Of a stretch of 64,000 nt of DNA, positions 50,101 to 59,225 are shown in pieces. Where the stretch lies: positions 372,001-436,000 of the forward strand of contig JALJCQ010000026.1 in the NCBI GenBank assembly GCA_023091665.1, in the 5' to 3' direction. The DNA is from Pythium myriotylum (lineage: Eukaryota; Oomycota; Peronosporomycetes; Pythiales; Pythiaceae). How positions within the stretch are numbered: position 1 is the stretch's first letter; every line of letters begins with the position of its first letter. The position numbers and the translations under genes were made by a program. The notes below the pieces were generated by a model, which saw only the letters and a program-made list of their open reading frames with translations, did no database searches and was not told where the DNA came from.

Positions 50101-51462
50101 ATGAAGTTCCCGCTCGCGACGCGGCCGTTCGGGCCCGTGGAGCTCTCGCCGCAGCAGTGCGAGGCCTTCGAGCGCCTCGCGAGCGACGTCGTGGACGCCA
50201 CGCTGGACGAGCGGGCGCGCTTCATCCACTTTGACAACCGCGTGCTCAGCAAGAAGCTCTGGAAGGCCGTCAAGGCGCGCGACGACATCACGGTCTTCAA
50301 GCGCATCGGCGACGACCACGACAAGAAGACCCGCGCGCAGCCCGCCGAGAGCCAGCGATGGGAGATGCCCAAGATGCTTGGCGTCGGCACGATCGCCGGC
50401 ACGCTGGACGACGTCATGTACGGCATCGTCACGCCCGACGCGCCCTCGGTCGTCGTCAAGACCTCGTACGTCCAGAACGAGCTGCTCGACAGCGCCGTGC
50501 TCCACACCATCCGCACGGCGACCGCGCAAGACCCGTACCAGTTCCTCGGGCTCAAGTGGATGGTCAAGGGCCACACCGCGACCATCAACTCGATCGTCTG
50601 GCCTCGCGACTTCGTCTTCGTCGAGGCCACGGGGCTCCGCGTGCGTCCGGGAGGCCACCGCATCGGCTTCCACGCCATGCACTCGGTCGACGTGCCGCAG
50701 TGCGGCAGCCTCGAGTCCATGGGCATCGTGCGCACGCGCTTCTCGTCCTGCTCGGTCTACCGCGAGCGCACGCCGGGCACCGTCGAAGTGTACATGATGA
50801 CGTTCGTGGACCCGGGCGGGAACTCGCCCGAGGCCATCGCCGTCATGTCGACCGCCAACACGTTGATCGGCGTCTGGAAGGCCGTGTGGTGTGCGCAGAA
50901 CAAGAAACTCGCGTGGCTGCTGGAGAACGACGCTGCTCGGCGGCCCTTCCGCGAGGCCGCGAGTGTCGTCAGTCGGTCGTCGGGCATCGTGGACGGAACG
51001 TCGTGCGCGTTGTGCAGCAAGACGTTCCGCTCGTTCCGCAGAGGCGTCGCGTGCCAGGTGTGCACGATGCAAGTCTGCTCTCGCTGCTGCATCGCCCGCA
51101 AGCTCAGCTCGGCCGATGAGACGCTGCGCGTCACGCAACGAGTTGTCGAAGTCTGCAAGAGCTGCATCGCACGCGTGGCCAACGCCGACGCCTTCGAGAT
51201 CGCGTGCAAGCAGTACGTTGGAAACGCCAAGCCTGGACCGGCAGCGATCGTCGACGACGAGACCACCAAACCGCGCGAGCTTTTGAGCGAGGCGAGCACG
51301 GCGAGTTGGCGAGACGACGGCGTCGACGCGGCGAGCCGCTCGTCCAAGGAGAGCGATCCCGAGGTCGTTGTCGAAACGATGGAGGACTGGGCCCGTGAGA
51401 CAATGAGAACCGTGACGACGTCAGCGAGTCCAGCGAGCATCGACGATCCGATGGTCCCCTAG
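50101..51462 (+). CDS. START/FYVE-like protein, member 18, lacking the C-terminal box
   Basis: 453 aa from MKFPLATRPFGPVELSPQQC. START-like boxes are KARDDITVFKRIG, GTIAGTLDDVMYGIVTPDA, GLKWMVKGHTATINSIV, RDFVFVEATG, HRIGFHAMHSV, VDPGG and NKKLAW. The FYVE-like finger is at about 300-353 (CALC, CQVC, CSRC, CKSC). It is closest to member 17. The tail is short and acidic (DPEVVVETMEDWARET) and ends ASIDDPMVP. Unlike member 17, no LLxQM box can be read in any frame directly downstream. GC at third positions is very high, so long antisense frames overlie it. Confidence 0.93.
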   Translation: MKFPLATRPFGPVELSPQQCEAFERLASDVVDATLDERARFIHFDNRVLSKKLWKAVKARDDITVFKRIGDDHDKKTRAQPAESQRWEMPKMLGVGTIAGTLDDVMYGIVTPDAPSVVVKTSYVQNELLDSAVLHTIRTATAQDPYQFLGLKWMVKGHTATINSIVWPRDFVFVEATGLRVRPGGHRIGFHAMHSVDVPQCGSLESMGIVRTRFSSCSVYRERTPGTVEVYMMTFVDPGGNSPEAIAVMSTANTLIGVWKAVWCAQNKKLAWLLENDAARRPFREAASVVSRSSGIVDGTSCALCSKTFRSFRRGVACQVCTMQVCSRCCIARKLSSADETLRVTQRVVEVCKSCIARVANADAFEIACKQYVGNAKPGPAAIVDDETTKPRELLSEASTASWRDDGVDAASRSSKESDPEVVVETMEDWARETMRTVTTSASPASIDDPMVP

Positions 51463-52571
51463 TTCAAGCTCTCCGGTTGCTTCGTCGTCGAAGACAGTTA
51501 CGAGGCGACAATCCTTCCCCCGGGACGTCGTCCTCGATTGCTGGCGGGTTGATTGTTCAACTCTTGGCTTCAACTCATCTTGAGACGAGGAGAGCCAGCA
51601 AATCCTCCGCGTTTTCCATCAGCCGCCACGATCTGCAGCGAGTGGCCAGCTCCATCGCAACGCCAGCGGCCATGCGTCACAGTCTCAAGTCCCGGCCTTC
51701 AAGGCAATCCCGTGCCCACATCTGTTGAGTCCTTCGTCTAAGTTAATGCACAATGTGACCCCGGCAACGCACCAGACGAGCCCCGCCGCCTCTGGGAAGC
51801 CGACGGGCCCTCTGTTTAGTCCTCGGAGTTTGCGTGGATGTACACTGGAGGCAATCAAGTCAGTCGCCTCGAACGGCATTGTCCAATACAGCTTTCAGGG
51901 CTCTCGGTTCCTCATCCGCAACCCTGGGAACGACGAGAGCTGCATGATGGATATTTCGCGTGAAGGAGCCTCGCCCGACGCATTGTGAGTCCGCGGCCTC
52001 GCTCCTGTCGAGTCCACGGGCACTTCAGTCATCATGGTGTGCAATCCGGCGTTCTGCGGGAAGCGATGTATCCATTTTCCAGCCTCGCGATCAGTTGCCT
52101 GCGTCACGCGCAACGATCCAACAGCAACAGAGACACGGACCAGATCAGCGAGCAGGTGGAAAGGACAAATCTCAGGGACGCTGACGACGCCGCAATGACT
52201 CAAGCTTGGAGCTCTTCGGAATCCACCAGCAGCTACGGTCTCACCTAACGCCGCCGCGTTCCAACACTCATATCGGTGTCGCGGAGAAGGATACTGGATT
52301 CCACGCAGCGTGGCTCGTTGCAAACGTCTCGAGCGGGCAGCGCGGCGAGGAAAGGCCCGTCGTCGATGACTGAGGCTTTTCAGACAGCCGCTGGCGTGCT
52401 GCGCCGTAACTCTGACGCCGCGTGCGCCTCGGAGGCAACCCGAGCACTGTAGTACACTCGCTGTCGACGCGCCGTCTGCTGGGAGGTGCCTCTCGACCAC
52501 GCGACGTTGCGGTGGCGAGCCACGAGGGTTGAAGACTTGTCGAGAGCGGTCAGTGCGCGATTACGAGCGAG
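51463..52571. other. 1.1-kb intergenic region
   Basis: No recognised gene. A frame at 51725-51988 has no known motif. Confidence 0.5.
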
Positions 52572-54125
52572 ATGAACGTATCGTTCCCGCTGCGAGACAA
52601 CTACTTCCGACCGCTCGAGTTCACGGACGACGACGAGCGTCGCTGGAAGCAGACTGTCGTCGACCTCGTGCAGCTCGGGCTCCAGGAGGAGAGGCAGTAC
52701 TACGCGTCGCAGTACCAGCGCATCGACGCGTCCCAGTGGAAGCTGCTGCGTGAGAAAGACCAGCTCCGCGTCTACCGCCCGCGGTCCTCTGCACCGGCGG
52801 CCAAGGGCGGCTCGTCGGGCTCGTCCTGCGTGCTGGCTATCGGCACGATCGAAGGCACGCTCGAGGACGTGATCCACGGCGTCCACCATGTCACGACGCA
52901 GGACATGCGCGTGACGACGTCCTTCCTGAGCTCGGACGCGCTCGACTCGGCCGTGCTCCACATCTTCGAGAACGGCACGGACGAGGACCCGTACCGCAAC
53001 TTTGCCGTCAAGTGGAGGATCATCCAGACTCCAGCGGGCGGGCTCGTCAAGAACCGCGACGCCGTCTCGCTCGAGTACCTCGGCATCGACGTGGACGCTA
53101 ATGGTGAGCGGTACGCATTCCACATCACCGAGACGTTCGACCATCCGGCGTGTCCGCCCTTCAGTCCTCATTGCGCGATCCGCGCCAAGGCCCACATTCG
53201 CATCATCTACCGCCAGATCCGGCCAGGTCGAGTCGGCGTCTACTTCCTCGGTGATTACTCGTTGAGCGGTAGGATCCCGGGCGTCGTCGCGCGCATCTCG
53301 ACGGCCGAGATCGCCATCTCGGTCGGCAAGAGCGTCGAGTGCACCGAGGCCAAGAAGCTCACGACGCTCGCACTCACGAGCAGCCCCGTGCTCAACAAAA
53401 CCATGCGGATGGCCAATCGGAATCCCAACACGTGCACGATCTGCAGGTCCTCGCCCGGACTGCTCTCGACACGCACCGTGAGTTTGTGTCACTTGTGCGG
53501 CAGCCCAGTCTGCTCCAAGTGCCGCTCGCGCAAGCACCTGCTATCGGACGAGAAGAAGATCCCGGTCATGTGCTGCAAACAGTGCATCGTCGCGGCCAAG
53601 AACCTCACGATCGACCCGCGTCTGCCGTTGCGACTCGTCTCGGCCGCGCTCTGGCGAAGCCAAAACACTATCTCGGGCGACGAGCACCTGTGGGAACGCG
53701 AATGCCGGTCTGTGGACTCGGTCTCCAGTCGGTCACGTGGCGACTCGATGTCGGATGGGTCTTTACCCGGCAGTGTGCGGTCGCTCCAGCACTCGGCGCG
53801 TACGAGGTCGATCGACTACAGCATCGACTCGGATGTAACAGTGCTCACGAGCAAGTCGTCGGCGAGTTCCATCGACCTGTCGTACCTCGATGACCACGCG
53901 ACGACCCCGAGCTCCGCACTCGTCCTGCGGCCTACGAGCAAGAAGTTCCAACGCACGCCGTCGTCGCGGCCAACGACGCCAGCCCAGGAGCAGGCCCAGA
54001 TGTGGATGCAGATGAACGAACTGCGCATCGCAGCCGAGCGAACGTACCAGATCGCCAAGCAGACCAACCAGCTGATGGTGGAGACCGAGCCGACGCGAGT
54101 GCACAGTGGGCGGTTCACTGGGTAG
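52572..54125 (+). CDS. START/FYVE-like protein, member 19 (divergent)
   Basis: 517 aa from MNVSFPLRDNYFRPLEFTDDD. The N-terminus is a diverged version of MKFPLxxRPFxPVELS. START-like boxes are REKDQLRVYRPRS, GTIEGTLEDVIHGVHHVTT (MYG is IHG), AVKWRIIQTPAGGLV, RDAVSLEYLGI, ERYAFHITETF and GDYSL, where DPGG is lost. AKKLTT replaces NKKLAW. The FYVE-like finger is at about 286-338 (CTIC, CHLC, CSKC, CKQC). The Ser-rich tail ends in MWMQMNELRIAAERTYQIAKQTNQL, a good C-terminal box. The START pocket has therefore changed most while the finger and tail stayed conserved. It is the last + strand copy and converges on member 20. Confidence 0.92.
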   Translation: MNVSFPLRDNYFRPLEFTDDDERRWKQTVVDLVQLGLQEERQYYASQYQRIDASQWKLLREKDQLRVYRPRSSAPAAKGGSSGSSCVLAIGTIEGTLEDVIHGVHHVTTQDMRVTTSFLSSDALDSAVLHIFENGTDEDPYRNFAVKWRIIQTPAGGLVKNRDAVSLEYLGIDVDANGERYAFHITETFDHPACPPFSPHCAIRAKAHIRIIYRQIRPGRVGVYFLGDYSLSGRIPGVVARISTAEIAISVGKSVECTEAKKLTTLALTSSPVLNKTMRMANRNPNTCTICRSSPGLLSTRTVSLCHLCGSPVCSKCRSRKHLLSDEKKIPVMCCKQCIVAAKNLTIDPRLPLRLVSAALWRSQNTISGDEHLWERECRSVDSVSSRSRGDSMSDGSLPGSVRSLQHSARTRSIDYSIDSDVTVLTSKSSASSIDLSYLDDHATTPSSALVLRPTSKKFQRTPSSRPTTPAQEQAQMWMQMNELRIAAERTYQIAKQTNQLMVETEPTRVHSGRFTG

Positions 54126-54394
54126 AGGAGGGAGTTGGGATCGCTAGATGGTTAGAGTAGAGTGGAGTAGTATAATATTTGTAGTGCATCGCACTCCTGT
54201 CACCACAAGACACCTCAGCAAATGTTGACATGTTGACAACAACCATGAGAATCCATTACTAGTTCAACGCGACGTTGCAGGTGTGCAAAGAGAGGGAATA
54301 AATACGGGTGGTGGAGATGCTCTTCCAGTGGAGCCCGAGGATTGGGAAGCCAAGAACTTGAAGCCATCGCTTGATCGGGATGCATCCTCGTGAG
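54126..54394. other. gap between convergent members 19 and 20
   Basis: A 269-bp shared 3' region. The array changes strand here. I see no inverted repeat or element at the switch. Confidence 0.6.
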
Positions 54395-55921
54395 TTAGTC
54401 GAGCTGGTCGAACCGCATGGCCGACTCGTTTTGCTTGGTGATGAGATACGTCTGCTCGGCCGCGATCCGGAGCTGGTTCATCTGCATCAGAAGCTGCTGC
54501 TGGTGGGCGAGTCCGGCGTCCATGCTCGTCGGCGTGGGGATGCTGTTCGAGTACTCGACCGACTTGGTCGGCGAGTTCAAACTCCACGAGCCGCTGTTGT
54601 ACAGCTGCAGATCTTGATCGAGCGAGACCGTGCGAGCGTGGTGCCCGACCTCCGCCACACCACAGTCAGACGTAGTCGGAGACGTGGAGGCGAGCGCGTC
54701 TTCGTCGAGCAACGTGATGCCCGACATGGTCCATGGATCGTCGCTGGTCGAGTGCGAATCCGTCATGAGCGAGTGCTGCGCGACCTGCTTGCCCACGAAC
54801 TCGTCGCGCGCGACGTCGAAAGCGCTGAGCTGCGCCGCGTTCGTGACGCAGTCTTTGCACACGACCACAGACGCTTGCTTGACCTGGAGCCCTCGCTGCA
54901 TGTGGCTGATCTTGCGGGAGACCTGGCAGCGCGAGCACACGAGCCGCAGGCACGACTGGCAGCCGCGCGCGCTCTTGTAGGCGCGGAAGGGCGAGTGGCA
55001 GAGCTCGCACTCGTGGGAGCTGTCGGCGTCGCGGCGCTTGCGATACTTTGCGCGCTCTTGCGAGTTGTGCTTGATGAGCCACGCGAGCTTCTTGCCCTGC
55101 GCGCAGAGCACCGACTTGTAGCAGCCGATCAGCGCGTTGGCGACCGACATGATCGCGAGCGACTCGGAGAGCCGGCCGCCAGGCTGCACGTACGTCTTCA
55201 TGTAGACTTCGACCGTGCCGTTGGGCATCTGCTTGAAGAGATAGCACGACGAGATGAGTCCTCGCAGGATCGAGTGCTGCTTGAGCTCGGGGCACTCGGG
55301 CAGCAGCAGCGAGTGGAAGACGTGGTAGCCGATGCGGTCGCCGTTCTCCTGCGTGTGGATGCCCGTGGCGTCGATCACGACCGTGTCGCGAGGCGAGACC
55401 AGCGCATTGATCGCTGCCGGGTGCGCCTTGACGAGCCACTTGATGCCGAGGAAGCGAAACGGATCCTGCTCGACGGCGCTCTTGATGTGGAAGAGCACGC
55501 CGCCGTCCACGAGTTCGTCGTTCACGTACGAGCTGCGGATGAGCATCGACTTGACGTCGGGCGCGACGACGCCGTACATGACGTCGTCGAGCGAGCCGAC
55601 GATGGATCCGACCGCCAGAAGCTTGGGCAGTTTCCAGTCGTGCATGTCGGTCGCGATGGTCTCGCGAGTGTCTCGCGAGACATGGGGCGCCGAGACCCTC
55701 GCACGTGCACGCTGGGTGTCTCGGTACACGGTCAAGTTCTCGCGGGTCTTGACGGGCTTCCAGAGTTTCTTGTCGAGCGTGCGGTTCTCGACGTGCACGA
55801 AACGCTCGTACTCGAGCAGCGTCTCGTGGAGCAGCGCGTCGGTCACGCGTTCGTAGTCGGCGCACTGCGTCGGCGAGAGCTCGACGGGGCGGAACGGGTG
55901 GTCCGGCAGCGGGAACTTCAT
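54395..55921 (-). CDS. START/FYVE-like protein, member 20
   Basis: 508 aa on the - strand from MKFPLPDHPFRPVELSPTQC. START-like boxes are KTRENLTVYRDTQ, GSIVGSLDDVMYGVVAPDV, GIKWLVKAHPAAINALV, RDTVVIDATG, DRIGYHVFHSL, VQPGG (DPGG altered) and GKKLAW. The FYVE-like finger is at about 300-352 (CELC, CQSC, CSRC, CKDC). The tail is Ser/Thr-rich with an acidic patch, ending in QLLMQMNQLRIAAEQTYLITKQN. It is closely related to members 21 and 22, all on this strand. A weak Inr (TCTCACTT) lies just upstream of the start. Confidence 0.95.
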   Translation of the reverse strand: MKFPLPDHPFRPVELSPTQCADYERVTDALLHETLLEYERFVHVENRTLDKKLWKPVKTRENLTVYRDTQRARARVSAPHVSRDTRETIATDMHDWKLPKLLAVGSIVGSLDDVMYGVVAPDVKSMLIRSSYVNDELVDGGVLFHIKSAVEQDPFRFLGIKWLVKAHPAAINALVSPRDTVVIDATGIHTQENGDRIGYHVFHSLLLPECPELKQHSILRGLISSCYLFKQMPNGTVEVYMKTYVQPGGRLSESLAIMSVANALIGCYKSVLCAQGKKLAWLIKHNSQERAKYRKRRDADSSHECELCHSPFRAYKSARGCQSCLRLVCSRCQVSRKISHMQRGLQVKQASVVVCKDCVTNAAQLSAFDVARDEFVGKQVAQHSLMTDSHSTSDDPWTMSGITLLDEDALASTSPTTSDCGVAEVGHHARTVSLDQDLQLYNSGSWSLNSPTKSVEYSNSIPTPTSMDAGLAHQQQLLMQMNQLRIAAEQTYLITKQNESAMRFDQLD

Positions 55922-56822
55922 GGGGCAAACTTAAGTGAGACCGTGGCCGGAAACGGCTCGACACGACCGTGACAGCGAGCGCGAGGGAGCCGGCCGGTCT
56001 GCGACGCCGCTTGCAGTAGCAGCATTCGCAATCCAGCAACTGGCGGCGCCAGAAAGTGGCCAGTTGACGCGTGACGGGGAACACGCGGACAGGCGATCCC
56101 CGGAGCCCTCCCAGTTGGGGGTCTGTGAGGCTTTATACACGCGCCCATCTGCTCTGGGAAGCAGCACTTTTATAGTGGCAAAAGGGAGGTTTATAGACTG
56201 TGAGAACGTATATATCGCAAAGTATAATGGGTAGCTGCTCGGGATGGATACATTGGAATTGACCCAAACTGAAGCCAGCGTGACTGGCTTGCACACTCTC
56301 TCGCAGCTGATCCTTCTCGGCTCCCACATGGACGCGGGCGAGCGTGACTTGGTTCGGGCGTTGAGTCGACTCTTGTGCAGTTTGACGTCCCACGGTTCGC
56401 GCCTCATCAAGCTGACGCCAGTGGGCCGAAGCCACGGCCGAGACCAGTCGTTTGGCTGGTCGCTCCTTCGTGAGCTCTTCGTCGAGACAAGCATTGGCCC
56501 GCTCTGAGATCTGTGGCGAGACACGCCCACGGGGTCGATCTGGGATGGTGAGTGGTCTCGTTTGGTCGGGCCCAAGTTGTTGAACACGTGCGAGGAACGG
56601 GCTCCGTGGAGTGGTCAACTTGCCCTGTTGTACGGAACCCTCGTTGCTCATCTCTCGGAGGGGCTTCGATCAATCTGGGATTCCTGACGTGCGGAGTCGT
56701 GCGGAGAGAGGGCGACAAATCTTGCGAGGACAACGTTCTGTGATGTCTGAGTTCTCCGAGTCCCTCGCGCTGGATTCTAAATCAGCGGTACGCGTCACTA
56801 TGTAATCTCGAAGCAGAAGGTT
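55922..56822. other. 900-bp intergenic region
   Basis: It separates members 20 and 21. I see no gene, relic or mobile element; several short frames overlap on both strands. Confidence 0.5.
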
Positions 56823-58481
56823 CTATATTCTCTCACTCGCTCCATTCCGGCGTGACGTCTTCCGCCGCGATGAGGCCTCTTCCATCACTTGATTGTTCTG
56901 CCTCGTAAGAAGATACGCCTGCTCGGCCTGAAGTCGAAGCTGGTTCATCTGCAAGTACAGTTGCTGCTGTGGGTCCAGCTCTTGAGTCGTGGACGTGACG
57001 AGTCCGACGTCGGCGCTGTGCTGCAAATCCCACGTTTCCGCTGACTCGACATCCAGACTTGGGCGGTGCGTAACGACGCCTTCGTCAATACTCCAGGCCA
57101 CGCGTACGCTCGAATCGTCGGTATCGGTAACTGATACAGCGCCACTCCAGTTCTCCACATCGTTGAGCTTTGGTTTCGATCGAGCCGACGGAGTCGTGAA
57201 GCCTCGATTGACGACACCGATAGAAGGCTGCGCCAATGCCAAGGTGGACTTACTCACATATTCGAAACGAGCAAAGTCGGCTGAGCTTCGAGCATTGGCC
57301 TGTGCAATGCAGTTTTTGCAGAAAACCGTAGGAATCTTGCGCACGCTGCCGTTGTACACATACGTGAGCCTGCGCGCCGTCTTGCAACGAGTGCAGACAG
57401 TCGAACGGCACAGCTCGCATGTCACAGCCGTGCGAAAGGCCGCGAATGAGTGCTCGCAGATGGCGCAGCATTCTTTGCCCTGCGCGTTTGTCTTCATGAC
57501 AAGTGCCGAGGTCCCGTCGTGACCGCGGGCACGGCCGCGCAGTCGCGCCGTTGCAGCTGCATCTCGAATGAGCCATGCGAGCTTCTTGTTCTGTGCGCAC
57601 CAAACCGACTTCCAGCACCCGATGAGTCCGTTTGCAGCCGACACAATAGCCACAGACGTGGGGATGTTCCCCGCTGGCTCCACGAACGACTTCATGTACA
57701 CTTCAACCTTACCGTTGGGCATCTCGCGGAAGAGGTGGCACGAAGAAAATGTGCAACGCACAATACCCAGGTGTGTGAGGTCGGGGCACTGCGGAAGCAG
57801 GACTGAGTGCATTACATGGTACCCGTACTTGTCGCCACTTGGCCGCACTTGGACGCCTGTGCCTTCAACGAACACGATGTCTCGTGGTCTGACAACGGCG
57901 TTGACACTCGCTGGATGGGCCTTGACAAACCACTTGATCCCGAGGAATCGGAATGGTTCCTCTTCAGTCGCGTGACGAATGTGACTCAAGATCATGCCGT
58001 CGACGAGCTCGTCGTCGACGTAGGTCGTCTTAACCTTCACGCAGTCCGAATCGGGCGAGATCACGCCATACATGACGTCGTCCAAGTTCCCCACAATCGA
58101 GCCAACAGCCAGGAGTTTAGGCAGCGTCCAGTCGATGATTGCCGACGCGCTCGTCGTGGAGTCAGAACCAGACGAGTGGCTTGAGCCAGAACCAACCGAA
58201 CGTGCCTTGGCTCGCGTCGAGGGCTGCTGTTGGTAGTAATGTTGGAGAGACAGCTCAGCTGATTCCTCTAGGTCACGCTTCTTGTAGACCGTGACATTCT
58301 CGCGAGTCTTGACAGTCTTCCATCGCTTTTTGTTCATTACACGGTTCTCGCGGTGCACAAAGTGCTCAAATTCGCCGATGGTTTCACTTAGCACAGCCAT
58401 AGCTGTGCGCTCGAACGCGTCTTGCTGTTCATCAGAGAGCGAGAGAGGCGCAAACGGTCGTTCGGACAGCGGGAATTTCAT
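56823..58481 (-). CDS. START/FYVE-like protein, member 21
   Basis: 552 aa from MKFPLSERPFAPLSLSDEQQ. The frame extends 16 codons upstream to 58529, but the promoter element at 58490-58505 and homology favour ATG 58481. START-like boxes are KTRENVTVYKKRD, a Ser/Gln-rich insert, GSIVGNLDDVMYGVISPDS, GIKWFVKAHPASVNAVV, RDIVFVEGTG, DKYGYHVMHSV, VEPAG and NKKLAW. The FYVE-like finger is at about 335-390 (CAIC, CELC, CTRC, CKNC). The C-terminal box is QLYLQMNQLRLQAEQAYLLTRQN. It shares MYGVISPD and KAHPASVNA with member 22, suggesting a recent duplication. Confidence 0.94.
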   Translation of the reverse strand: MKFPLSERPFAPLSLSDEQQDAFERTAMAVLSETIGEFEHFVHRENRVMNKKRWKTVKTRENVTVYKKRDLEESAELSLQHYYQQQPSTRAKARSVGSGSSHSSGSDSTTSASAIIDWTLPKLLAVGSIVGNLDDVMYGVISPDSDCVKVKTTYVDDELVDGMILSHIRHATEEEPFRFLGIKWFVKAHPASVNAVVRPRDIVFVEGTGVQVRPSGDKYGYHVMHSVLLPQCPDLTHLGIVRCTFSSCHLFREMPNGKVEVYMKSFVEPAGNIPTSVAIVSAANGLIGCWKSVWCAQNKKLAWLIRDAAATARLRGRARGHDGTSALVMKTNAQGKECCAICEHSFAAFRTAVTCELCRSTVCTRCKTARRLTYVYNGSVRKIPTVFCKNCIAQANARSSADFARFEYVSKSTLALAQPSIGVVNRGFTTPSARSKPKLNDVENWSGAVSVTDTDDSSVRVAWSIDEGVVTHRPSLDVESAETWDLQHSADVGLVTSTTQELDPQQQLYLQMNQLRLQAEQAYLLTRQNNQVMEEASSRRKTSRRNGASERI

Positions 58482-58489
58482 GGCACGCT

Positions 58490-58505
58490 CAATTCCGAAA
58501 TGAAC
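58490..58505 (-). promoter_or_regulatory. Inr/FPR core promoter of member 21
   Basis: On the - strand GTTCATTTCGGAATTG fits GCTCATTYYNCAWTTT at 13 of 16 positions. It lies 8 nt before the ATG at 58481 and inside the longer frame, so it decides the start. Confidence 0.65.
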
Positions 58506-59225
58506 AGAGTGTGGGAGGGTTTTCTTCACACTATCAGTCTTCTTGAAATGGTTTGAGCAACAATGGAGCCTGGAGATGGGTCCCTCTCCTGGCGTCAGTC
58601 TGGGATGAGATCTCCAGTTCGCAGTCCAGACATGTCAAAGCAGGGTGGGAGACGGCTCCCCGTCTCTGCTTCCAACACGCCGATCGCCACCGAGTTTTGG
58701 CATTGCAGAACGGGAATCTGGTCCGTCGGCGGGTCGTGATCTTGCTCGCGATTGGGCGGAATAACCGAGGATGGCATCATCACGATGCGACGCGAAGGAG
58801 AATGGACCCAACAGTACAAACTACACTGAGGGGTGCACTACGTAAAACGACCCAGAGCATCGGTGTTGACGGGCTTCGGGTGCTTACACCAGCAAAACGC
58901 GAATGACGAAGGTTTGCAATCGAAGAACAAGAACTTACTGTAGAATCAATGCCATTTTCTTGCCCAAGACAACTTGAGCCAGTACCGTACTGACACTCCA
59001 GGGCTTGGACAGCCTCGGTTTTGTTTGTTCTCAGAGCGGTCGCTTGAACAATGACGACTTGATCGATGTCATTTTAGTCGAGACCTTGGCAGCGAAAAAA
59101 TATGATAAACTTCTCGCCAGACATGTGACGTAAAGGCTTGCCTGAAGCGTGTTCTGGCCCGAAAGAAGGCATCAGTATCTTGGATACAAACTCACAAAAT
59201 AAGGTTGCGTCATCCTTCATGCAAC
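58506..59225. other. 720-bp intergenic region
   Basis: It separates members 21 and 22. No gene or relic is recognised. Confidence 0.5.

Noticed and set aside
49429..51138. 569-codon open frame on the - strand over members 17 and 18
   Set aside because: It lies antisense to START/FYVE genes with very GC-rich third positions. It shows no domain, is low in complexity (Arg/Asp/Val-rich) and has no promoter-like element.
54371..55972. 533-codon + strand frame and 54666-56084 - frame over member 20
   Set aside because: These are shadow frames of member 20. Composition is Arg/Leu/Val- or Arg/Ala-rich and no motif is present.
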